Assembly: GCA_029255685.2 (NCBI GenBank)
Contig: CM055318.2
Location: 34,274,001 to 34,338,000, forward strand
Length of the DNA stretch: 64,000 bases
DNA from: Silene conica
Lineage: Eukaryota > Streptophyta > Magnoliopsida > Caryophyllales > Caryophyllaceae
Reading direction: 5' to 3'
How positions within the stretch are numbered: the stretch's first letter is position 1; the number at the start of each line of letters is the position of its first letter. The notes under the pieces are model-generated. The model worked only from the letters and a program-made list of their open reading frames with translations, did no database searches and was not told where the DNA came from. Shown piece after piece: positions 1-9,235 of this stretch. The translations under genes and the position numbers were made by a program.

Positions 1-104
1 ATCTTTTAATTGTTATTGTATATTAATGGTCTTGATTCCCCTGTCTTACATATTTTTCATATTTGGTATTAATTATTTTTAAAATTTATTTTGTAAGGTA
101 TATA
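1..104. other. AT-rich flank or intron of the CACTA gene
   Basis: This AT-rich stretch lies before the first recognisable coding segment. It ends in a pyrimidine-rich run followed by TTGTAAG. It may be an intron or 5' flank of the Ptta-type gene, whose true start may lie to the left of the window. Nothing else is visible here. Confidence 0.4.
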
Positions 105-1715
105 ATGGACAAGGAAGCCCCCACAAGCGAAAATGATCATTGTAAGAAGCTCAAACGTAAAGGGAGAGGTGCAACAACGGGTATTAAGGCCAATAAAAGA
201 GCAAATAAAGGGCCTAAACAAATTCATTTTGATCAGTTTGGTAGGCCAGTTGGACCATGGAAGGTAGATTTTGTAAGAGATGTTGGGGATATCGCCCGAA
301 ATAATATCAAGATCACATATGAAGATTGGTTCAAAGTACCCGAGGGAATTAAAGATTCGATTTGGAAAGATTTAAAGGTTCAAATTCATACATTTTCCAA
401 ATTTGTCCTTTTCTGTCGAATATTATCTTTCTTAGCGAATGTATTTACTTTCGAACTAGCTTTCAAAGGTGGAAGAACTTCCCGGAACTTGGCCATCACT
501 AAGACTACTGGTTAGTTTGTAATTCTTTATATTTTTGAGTTAAATGGACTTACTGTGCCATGTTTATGATTTGTTTTGATAGACCAAATGGAACTTCACT
601 GATGATGCAATGCGTAAGAACGTTCTAAAGAACGTGGCCGCGAAGTTTAGGTTGTTTAGGACAAACTTGACTTGTTTTTATATCACCAAAACAAGAAAAC
701 AAAGGAGAGGAGAGCCTTTAGATGATCCTTTGACCCTTTATAAAGGCATAACACCAGATGATTGGAACGAGTTTGTGAAACAGCGAATGGATGTGAAATT
801 TAAGGTGAGTTACATTATTTTTTGTTAATGAAATTTAGCTATCATTTTCTTTCAAGTTTATTACTAATAAAAATTTATCATATATAATTAAATCGCAGGA
901 AAAAAGTATAAAAGCACAAGAATCCCAAAAGTGTAACTTGCATCCACATTATATGGGAAGAGCTGGCTATGTGGGTAAGATGGAGGGTTGGTATGAAGAA
1001 GAATTAAATGATGCCCTGGCTAATGATCTTGATGCCGATCCCGAAGTTACCCAGAAAAATGTTACAAAACTTCTTGAAGATCGTTGTTATTTGTGGGTCA
1101 AAGGACATACCCCTTCATCCAGGGACTTTTCGTCGAAAACGCAAGAGTTGATAACTGAAATAGTAAGTAACTATCTATTTCTTTGATTTACTCCATTTCT
1201 TTGATTTTCGTCTAAAATATTAACCCTTTTTCATTTGAACAGACTAAAGAAACTAATTATTTTTGCAAGGGACAAGAAACTAATTAAGTGTTGTATTAAT
1301 TCTAATTGCTAAGATGATCGTAAGACTAAAGATAAGGTTCAACAGGTTAAGCCAAAAGATATGGATAATTCATCAAAGACACGACCGTCCAGTGGTGGTG
1401 GTATTAAGGAGGTTCACCTTGATGCGGTAATGAACCAGATGCTAGATTTACTTCTAAGTGTTTAATTATTTTTTCTCTTATTTGGTTCTTTTAACTTGTA
1501 TTCTTTAGATAAAGATAACAAAGAACAAAAAAAGGCCACTAAATAAGGATGAGTTAAGTCTTTTGGATGTCCACTGTCAAAGATTAGAAGACATGATCTG
1601 CTCTGCTGATTCAGGAGGATATAGGTTGTTTACTATAAAAATCGAGAAGGTGGTCTATTGTTACAAAAGCCCGCTTAAGCTGATAATCATGCTTGATGAT
1701 ATTAGGGAGATGTTT
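105..1715 (+). pseudogene. CACTA Ptta/En-Spm-type gene, 5' part (split)
   Basis: This is the N-terminal part of a plant Ptta/En/Spm (Transposase_24-like) protein. Coding blocks lie at about 105-375 (basic KLKRKGRGATTG region, then FDQFGRPVGPW and EDWFKVPEGIKDSIW), 583-804 (KNVLKNVAAKFRLFRTNL, ending at GTGAGT) and 899-1162 (after CGCAG, with HPHYMGRAGYVGKMEGW and LLEDRCYLWVKG, ending at GTAAGT). A further block at 1509-1715 ends abruptly in DDIREMF. Introns have normal GT-AG ends, but 1163-1508 reads only in fragments. The frame is broken at 1716 by an LTR retrotransposon and resumes at 12118. In CACTA elements such proteins are TNPA-like accessory factors that bind subterminal repeats; that role is inferred. 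Exon borders are approximate. Confidence 0.7.
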
Positions 1716-1967
1716 TGTAACATCCCGTATTTTCGTAAAATCTAATTTAATCGTTTTAAATTATTTTAAGTAATAAAATAATAATCTAGTAATTTATCTC
1801 GAAAGATTTAATTTAATAAGTGAGATCCGTCTTAAGAACCTCAAGTCCTTAAGACGAATACAACTTGGCATCATTTAAATATCCGACTCAAATATTCATT
1901 TCCATATCCGTTTCTAAAATCCGTAACCGTTTAAGCAAGTCGGAAAGGACAACTCACTTGTCCTCTC

Positions 1968-2233
1968 TATAAACAATATGTCGACATCTTATTTTCCAAG
2001 AAACCCTCCACTGTAAAACAAATTCATCCTAAAACCTCCATTGATACTTCCTTCCTTCAAACTTTTCTCCATCATCCGTTCTTCAAATCGCAAAAGTAAG
2101 TACATTTTCGGGATCCGCGTTCAATTTCCAAGTCATCTATCACTTCGGTTTCTCGTTTCCATCACTTCGAAAATTCAGCCTGTTTTCATAATTTCCGTTT
2201 TTATGCTCTTAAACCGGTTTTCTTTGTTTTCAG
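1968..2233 (+). promoter_or_regulatory. TATA-like box and candidate leader intron, LTR A
   Basis: TATAAAC lies at 1968-1974. If it is used, transcription starts near 2000 and about 2.5 kb of LTR becomes leader RNA. A consensus donor (AAAA/GTAAGT, intron from 2096) and an acceptor after a T-rich run (TTTTCAG, to 2233) delimit an intron of about 138 bp. The same donor and a nearby acceptor recur in chromovirus B at 38994-39130 despite surrounding divergence. The 3' LTR holds the same sites. Splicing itself is inferred. Confidence 0.5.
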
Positions 2234-2683
2234 GCGAAGGATTTGACAACCCGGACGTTGATAGCTTCATACTCGAGGAAGATCTTTAGCCGGATAAGCT
2301 TGTGAGGTGACGATAATGAGAAACTCGGCCTTTATGTGTATATTAGCATATTTATTGTGATTCTTGTGTGGTTTCTGTTTTTGTTGTTAAAGGTTGATCA
2401 AAGGACTTAGTAATATGTTTAGGATGATGTTATGATGATGAATTCATGCTTGAATCGATTGTTATGTGTTCTTAAGCATATTTTCAGTTTTTCTCATTTT
2501 GCGACGGATACAAGTTAAATTCGTTGAGGATTGTTATGAGACTTACTTGCTGGTAGATTAGTGGAAATTGGTATTTGTTGTTGTTGGGTAAATATCTTGT
2601 GTAGTAATTTTGAGGTTTGTAGGTCGACTATTGAAGTTTTCGAATGTTGCGTTTTTGCGAAAATGCGTTACAGGCTCTCTTTG

Positions 2684-3053
2684 GCCGCCGGTCGACCGGC
2701 TGGGAGAGCATATTGGGTATTTTCCGAGAATTTGAGAATTTGGCCTTGGGACTGCCAGCCGGCCGACCGGCTGCCTGCCGACCGGCTGGTGGTCATTTTC
2801 CTTGTATAGTGTGTTTTTGCGATGAACTTAGAATAGAAGGGAGCCCAGCCGGTAGACCGGCCGCCTGCCAGCCGGCTGGGAGCGCATTTGGGGAATGGTT
2901 ACGAGTTTCGTGAAGGCTTGGGAAGGTCTTCCCAGCCGGCCGACCGGCTGCCTGCCGACCGGCTGGGAACCCTTTCTTGTGTGTTCTCGGTTTTAAAAGA
3001 AGAAGAAGGCTGAGAGGTCACCAGCCGGCCGACCGGCTGCCTGCCGACCGGCT
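2684..3053 (+). repeat. GC-rich palindromic blocks in 5' LTR A
   Basis: There are five blocks built from AGCCGG/CCGGCT palindromes and a 15-bp unit (CCGACCGGCTGCCTG), 60-90 bp apart. Flanks often extend the inverted repeat, for example TTCCCAGCC...GGCTGGGAA. Translation gives PAGRPAACRPAG-like peptides in several frames, which I read as a by-product rather than coding. Confidence 0.8.
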
Positions 3054-3185
3054 GGGGACCCCTGAAGGCTTTTTATTGTTTTTCGATCGTAACTTTTGAA
3101 CGGTTGATCGGTTTTGGTTGAAATTCGTTTTGTATACCTGTGATATATTTTTGAGGTCCCCGGTATACGGGCAACACCATATTGG

Positions 3186-4055
3186 GTTCGGGAAAGGAGT
3201 GAGGATAGAGACCCCCCGGTCGGGTAACCGAAAGGGAAACCGGCTCTCCCTCGTCTCAGTTCCCGGGATCAATTAGGTGTTGATTAGAGGTTTAAGAAGT
3301 TAGAACTATAGGTTAGTTTCTACCTTTGGATGTTAGTGGTTTCAATGGTTGTCGCGTGGTGGGATATGTGTTAAGTTCACCTCTGGACCCACTACGTGTT
3401 TATATGTCGCGTGACGGGATATGTGTTAAGCTCACCTCTGGACCCGTTACGTGTTTTGCTTGGGCGTGTCAGGATATGTGTTAAGCTCACCTCTGGACCT
3501 GACACGTGATCGGTTGTCGTACACGGGATATGTGTTAAGTTCACCCCTGGACCCGTTGTGCGGTGACTGCGTATTGGGATATGTGTTAAGTTCACCTCTG
3601 GACCCAATACATGTTTGTAGCATTGGGATATGTGTTAAGTTCACCTCTGGACCCTTTGCTTTTGGATGATTAGGGATATGTGTTAAGTTCACCTCTGGAC
3701 CCTTTTCATGATTGTAAGTTTAGGGATATGTGTTAAGTTCACCTCTGGACCCTTTACTTGATTAGATGTTGGGATATGTGTTAAGTTCACCTCTGGACCC
3801 GACATAGTGTAGTAATGGGATATGTGTTAAGTTCACCTCTGGACCCGTTGCTAGTTTTAAGGATGTTTATCTGCTTGCCTAGATGATGGTACAGTGTTAG
3901 ATATGCATGTCGAGTTATTGATGTTTATTCATTTGAGGTTAAATCATCCAAGGCGTTGGATGACTCTTGTTCGGTTTCATAAATAATTGGATTGAAAGAC
4001 CCCCCGACTGGATAACCAGTAGGGAAACCGGCTCTCCTTCCTATTTGTTTATGAA
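3186..4055 (+). other. Two GNRA-type hairpin domains flanking the hairpin array
   Basis: Domain 1 (3186-3268) and domain 2 (3976-4055) share ACCCCCCG ... AGGGAAACCGGCTCTCC. The inner stem differs: TCGG/CCGA with loop GTAA in domain 1, ACTGG/CCAGT with loop ATAA in domain 2 (GTAA in chromovirus B). The outer stems also differ but still pair: TTCGGGAA with TTCCCGGG, and TTCATAAA with TTTATGAA. Copies lie at 10737-10818 and 11525-11604. Confidence 0.6.
3353..3840 (+). repeat. Array of ten hairpins with covarying stems, 5' LTR A
   Basis: Ten units at a 46-56 bp period share the core GGATATGTGTTAAGTTCACC followed by TCTGGACC. The flanks of each unit differ but pair with each other. For example CGCGTGGTGGG pairs with CCCACTACGTG, CGCGTGACGGG with CCCGTTACGTG, and CGTGTCAGG with CCTGACACG. 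Stems are about 8-11 bp in most units, while units 6-8 have two internal mismatches. Seen in isolation this looks like a repeat-spacer array. Confidence 0.85.
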
Positions 4056-4570
4056 GTTGGTTGAGAGCCGTGCATGATAATCGCATGATAGTAAGAGATC
4101 AGTTGATGAGTTGTTTATGCTTCACATGTTGTTATATGTTGGAGTATTCTGCATTGTTTTATGTGTTATGTGTTGTCACAAAAGGTGGCTAGGAGAACTC
4201 TAGTCACTCCCCACTGATTGTGGCGTACATGTTTTCATGTATGTAGGTACATGCAGGATTGGAGATCCGGGTTCACGAGAGCTAGCGAGCGATGATCCTA
4301 TCATCACGACTTACCCTTATTTATCGTTTAGCTGGACTCGTAGTTTTGATACTTTGTTTTGGTGCCTGTAGGGATGTTCCATCCCAGGCTGTGTACATAT
4401 TTCATTTCAGTACTTAGAACTGCTACTTAACTATTTTGGTTTCAGTTTCAGTTTACGTTTCAGTCTAAGACTTCTCGCATGTTGTTTTATCTTCTAAAAA
4501 GTTTAAATTCCGCTGCATTTTTAGTACTTTTGTGTGTTTATATTTCCGCTTTCGCTAGGGGTTTTACAGT

Positions 4571-4582
4571 TGGTATCAGAGC
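4571..4582 (+). other. Primer binding site (tRNA-iMet), chromovirus A
   Basis: TGGTATCAGAGC lies two bases after the LTR end. It is the usual plant initiator-tRNA-Met complement used to prime minus-strand cDNA. Confidence 0.95.
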
Positions 4583-4734
4583 ATTATTGCTCCCGACGCA
4601 CTCATGTGACCCCCAACCTTAACTTGACCAGATAAAAAAATAATGAACGAGAGATGGGTAGATCTAAGGACTTATTTTGTAGTCTATTTGTGATTGCTAA
4701 TTGCTAAGCTAATCCTTGTTTTCTCTTTTGAAGG

Positions 4735-7700
4735 ATGGTGAGACCTAGGGCTGCTGATAACATTGTGCTGCAAGCAATTCAGCATTTGCTTGAGACTCAG
4801 AGACAGCAAGCAGGGAATGTCCCACCTCCTCCACCGCCAGGCAACGAGGCTAATCGCCCTGGTAGTTTCTCATGGATAGCTTCGCAGATGTCCCGTAGCC
4901 ACGTGAAGACTTATGGTGGCGAGGTTGACCCGGTAGCTCTTACCGAGTGGTTTAGAGAGATGGAGAGGAGCTTTGCTATGTATTCGGTGAGTAGAGAGGA
5001 TAGAGTGCGGCTAGCCACTCACTTTCTTACTCTTGAGGCCGGCAGGTGGTGGGCGTTGACAGGACCTACTTTCACTCTTGATCCATTGTTCGATTGGGAT
5101 GCTTTTAAGGATAAGCTCGAGACGAGGTTCTATCCTAAAGAGCTTAGATCACAGCGACTCAAAGAATTCATGGATTTGAAGCAAGGCAAGATGTCAGTTC
5201 AGGAGTTCACAGACCGTTTCAACCAGCTAGCTCACTTTGCATCGAGGTTTGTCAGAGATGAGGCCGAGAGAGTCTACTTTTATCGTGGCAAGCTAGGGCC
5301 ACGCATCGAGAGCATGGTTCGTCGTGACTCTACTTCTTTTGTGGAGGTGTATGATGATGCTATTTGGGCCGAGAGTTCTATTCGTGCCATAGATGCTGAG
5401 ACCCGTGCCGCTACTTCTAGTGTGACTCCTCACCAGAGATCCGTGTACCAGGGGAAGAGACCATTTGTTCCTTCTACTTCTTCGCCTTCTTCTCAGAAGA
5501 AGCGTTTTGAGAGGTTCTCTGCTCCGGTTGCTAAGACCTTTGTTCACACCGACACATCTCCTAGTGTTTGCCACCGTTGTGGTAAACCTTCTCATCCGGG
5601 TTTTGACTGTTTCAAGAATGCATATAAGTGTTTCACTTGTAATGGATTTGGGCATCGATCGTATGAGTGTCCTGAGAGGAACACCGCACTTGGCAAGGCT
5701 GCCACCGCTGCTGCAGCGACTAAAGGAGGGAAGCCGAAAGGGAAGATTTTTGTGATGACTAGGGCTGAGGCAGAGGCTCATCCTGACATTGTTGCCGGTA
5801 TATTTTCTGTTCTTGGCGCTGAGTGCCTTAATTTATTCGATACTGGAGCTTCTTTATCATTTATATCGACTCAGTTCGCCGATCGTCTAGCTCTTGAGTC
5901 TTCATTGGTTGAGGAGACTTCTATTTCCTTACCTTCTGGAGACGTGTTTTCATGCTCTTCGTCCCATAGGGATGTTCCTATTGTTATTGGTCAAGCCACA
6001 TTTCCAGCGGACTTACTGAGATTTCCTCTCGAGGAGTTTGACATTATCCTCGGTATGGATTGGTTATCGCGATACCATGCTCGCTTCGAGTGTCGCGACC
6101 AGAAAATCTGCTTGAGGAGTTCTTCAGGAGTTCGTGTTTCCTATAGGGGAACTCGCCCTAAAAAGGGTGTCCGAGTGATTTCTTCGATGAAAGCTTCTCA
6201 CCTTCTTAGGAAGGGCTGCCAAGCCTTCCTGTGTGTTGTTACAGCTGCTAAACCATCGCTACCGAAGCTTGAAGATGTAGCCATTGTTCGTGAGTATCCA
6301 GATGTGTTCCCAGATGATTTGCCAGGGATACCGCCAGAGAGAGATGTGGAGTTTACTATTGAGCTTGTTCCAGGTACCGGACCGATTTCTAAAGCTCCTT
6401 ACCGTATGGCTCCGCCAGAGTTGAAAGAGTTGAAGCAGCAATTGGAAGAGATGATTGAGAAGGGTTTCATTAGACCTAGTGCTTCTCCGTGGGGTGCTCC
6501 CGTTTTGTTCGTTAAGAAGAAAGATGGTTCCATGAGACTGTGCATTGACTATAGAGAGCTGAACCGAGTGACCGTGAAGAACAGATATCCTTTGCCTAGG
6601 ATAGATGATTTGTTTGATCAGTTGAGAGGTGCTTCTAGGTTTTCTAAGATTGATCTTCGATCGGGTTATCATCAGATTCCAGTGAGAGAGACTGATATTG
6701 CGAAGACTGCTTTTCGTACCAGATATGGACATTTTGAGTTCGTGGTTATGCCATTTGGGTTGACTAATGCACCGGCTATTTTTATGGATCAGAAGAACCG
6801 TACTTTCAGTGAGTTCCTTGATACTTGTGTTGTGGTTTTCATTGATGACATCTTGATTTATTCGAAGACCGATGAGGATCATGCTGAGCATCTTCGGTTG
6901 ATTCTAGGGATTCTGCGCAGACAGAAATGGTTCACAAAGTTTTCGAAGTGTGAATTTTGGCTCTCAAAGGTTGCCTTTTTAGGACATGTGATATCCAGCG
7001 AGGGTGTGATGGTAGATCCCGCGAAGATAGAGGCGGTGGTTGATTGGGAGAGTCCCAAGGATGTAGGAGAGATCCGTAGCTTTTTGGGTTTGGCAGGCTA
7101 TTATCGTAGATTCGTCGAGGATTTCTCTAGATTAGCTCGCCCGATGACTCAGTTGCTGAAGAAAGAAGCCAAATTTGTGTGGACCGACAAGTGTGAGAGT
7201 TCTTTCCAGGAGTTGAAGACCAGATTGACTTCCGCCCCCGTGTTAGCTTTGCCAGAGATCGGAGTTGACTTTGATGTGTATTGTGATGCTTCGATGTTAG
7301 GACTTGGATGCGTACTGATGCGGAGTGGTAAGGTGATAGCCTACTCATCTAGACAGTTGAGAGTTCATGAGGTGAACTATCCGACACATGATTTGGAGTT
7401 GGCCGCAGTTGTTCATGCCTTGAAGATGTGGCGACATTACCTGATTGGATCTCATTGCCGTATTTTCACAGATCATAAGAGTCTTAAGTACATCTTTACT
7501 CAGAAAGACCTTAACATGAGACAGAGACGTTGGCTAGAGTTGGTGAAAGATTACGACATCGAGTTGTTATATCATGAGGGAAAAGCCAATGTAGTTGCAG
7601 ATGCGCTTAGCCGTAAGACTTCTCACTCGATGAGTGCCATGAGAGTATTGCCCGATGAGTTGTGTTCCGAGTTCCGGAAGCTGAGATTAGAGATGGTGGG

Positions 7701-9170
7701 TAGTGGTTTTGATTGGTTAGCTGCTATGACTGCCAAGCCGTCTTTATATTGGGAGATTCGCCAGAGTTTGCCTTCAGATACCGATTTCAAGAAGTTCGAG
7801 GCTAAGATATCGAGTGGTGTTGCACCTGACTTGGTGATTGATGCTGATGGTTTCCTTAGGTTCCGTGGTAGGATGTATGTTCCTGATGTGCCAGATTTGA
7901 GGAAGAAGGTTTTTGATGAGGCTCACTTGTCACCGTATTCCGTTCATCCAGGAGGAGAGAAGATGCACAAGGATTTGAGGCTTATGTTTTGGTGGCCTGG
8001 TATGAAGAAGGAGATCTTGGATTATGTTAGTAGGTGCTTGACTTGTCAACAAGTAAAGATAGGGCATAGGAGACCTGGTGGTTGCTACAGCCGCTCCCCG
8101 TTCCTCAGTGGAAGTGGGAGTGTATATCTATGGACTTCGTTACAGCATTGCCTAAGACAGTTGGAGGCAAGGATGCGATTTGGGTTATTGTTGATCGTCT
8201 AACTAAGTGTGCCAGATTCGTGCCGATCAGAGAGACATGGGATATGGATCGTTTAGCCAGGGCTTATATTGCTGAGATAGTTCGCTATCATGGTGTTCCG
8301 AGGGAGATAGTTTCAGATCGTGATCCGAGATTTTGTTCCAGGTTCTGGAAGGCTTTGCAGGAGGCTATGGGTAGCCGTTTGTTGATGAGTACCGCATTTC
8401 ATGCCGCGACCGATGGTCAGTCCGAGAGGACTATACAGACACTTGAGGATTTGCTCCGCGCTTGTGCCCTCGATTTTCAGAGTTCTTGGGAGCAGTGTTT
8501 GCCGTTGGTAGAGTTTTCTTACAACAACAGTTATCATGCTTCCATTGGTATGGCTCCGTACGAGGCTCTTTATGGTAGGAAGTGCCGTAGTCCGATTTGT
8601 TGGGATCAGGCTAGTGACGTTCGTGACCTAGGACCGGACCAGTTAGCTGTTACTATCGATCAGGTTCAGCTTATCAGAGGTAGGATGAAGGCCGCTCAGG
8701 ACCGGCAGAAATCCTATGCTGATGTTCGCCGTAGACCATTAGAGTTTGTGGTGGGAGACCGAGTCTTCTTGAGAGTTTCTCCGATGAAAGGTGTTAAGAG
8801 ATTCGGAGTTAAGGGCAAGTTGAGCCCTAAGTATATTGGCCCTTTTGAGATCGTGAAGAGGATTGGTGCCGTAGCTTACCGTTTGGACTTGCCTCCTAGT
8901 TTGGGCAAGGTTCATAGCGTTTTCCATGTTTCCCAGCTCCGCAGATACATTAGCGACCCGAGTCATGTTTTGCCTAGAGAGATCAAGAACTTGGAGCCGC
9001 GTCTTGCTTTCGAGGAGCGTCCCGTGAAGATCCTAGACCGTCAGGAGAGGAAGCTTAGGAGCAAGGTGGTGCCGCTAGTGAAGATCCTTTGGCGTTGCGG
9101 TGAGGTCGAGGAGCAGACCTGGGAGACTGAAGCATCGATGCGTGCTGCGCATCCCTTCTTGTTCGATTGA
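4735..9170 (+). pseudogene. gag-pol of chromovirus A, one frameshift
   Basis: The polyprotein runs from ATG 4735 to the stop at 9170. Gag (about residues 1-330) has two CCHC knuckles ([14 protein letters not shown] and [14 protein letters not shown]). Protease has FDTGAS near 368. RT has [12 protein letters not shown] near 700. RNase H has YCDAS near 850. Integrase has an HHCC finger, [12 protein letters not shown] and GQSERT, followed by a GPFEI module and a chromodomain (KILDRQERKLRS ... TWETEASM). Compared with chromovirus B, one T is missing from a TTT run near 8082, so the frame shifts between the integrase zinc finger and catalytic core and the first frame stops at 8202. Identity to B is otherwise very high. 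RT has DQKNRTF where B has DQMNRTF. The decay is recent. Confidence 0.95.
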
Positions 9171-9221
9171 GGTATAGTATATAGATTTATATCCGTTCGA
9201 GTTTCGAGGACGAAACTTTTT

Positions 9222-9235
9222 GAAGTTGGGGTGAT
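9222..9235 (+). other. Polypurine tract, chromovirus A
   Basis: The purine-rich GAAGTTGGGGTGAT abuts the 3' LTR. It follows a GAGGACGAAAC motif of the kind common just before the 3' LTR in Tekay/Del-like elements. It primes plus-strand synthesis. Confidence 0.8.

Larger units (their letters stand above)
1716..4568 (+). repeat. 5' LTR of chromovirus A (2853 bp)
   Basis: It starts with TG and ends with CA, next to the primer binding site, and matches 9236-12117. In order it holds a TATA-like box, a candidate leader intron, five GC-rich palindromic blocks, a GNRA-type hairpin domain, ten covarying hairpins and a second GNRA-type domain. Relative to the 3' LTR it lacks one 15-bp copy at about 2684 and one at about 2960. 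Short ORFs inside follow from the repeats. Confidence 0.95.

Noticed and set aside
2561..2913. Overlapping ORFs with PAGRPAACRPAG repeats in LTR A (and 39469-40209, 47149-47889 in LTR B)
   Set aside because: Low-complexity translations of GC-rich palindromes in LTR DNA; open in several frames and on both strands.
3392..3692. ORFs on both strands with repeated peptides such as GPEVNLTHIP
   Set aside because: They arise because the hairpin repeat stays open in several frames; the same occurs at 10942-11242, and spacers shift frame between units.
3353..3840. CRISPR-like array: conserved repeats of about 30 bp with variable spacers
   Set aside because: It lies in a plant LTR, is duplicated in the other LTR, the spacers are the complementary flanks of each repeat, and there are no cas genes.
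5293..5781. Long antisense ORF within gag of chromovirus A (similar ones in B and C)
   Set aside because: Shadow of the sense coding frame; Arg/Ser-rich composition follows from codon complement.
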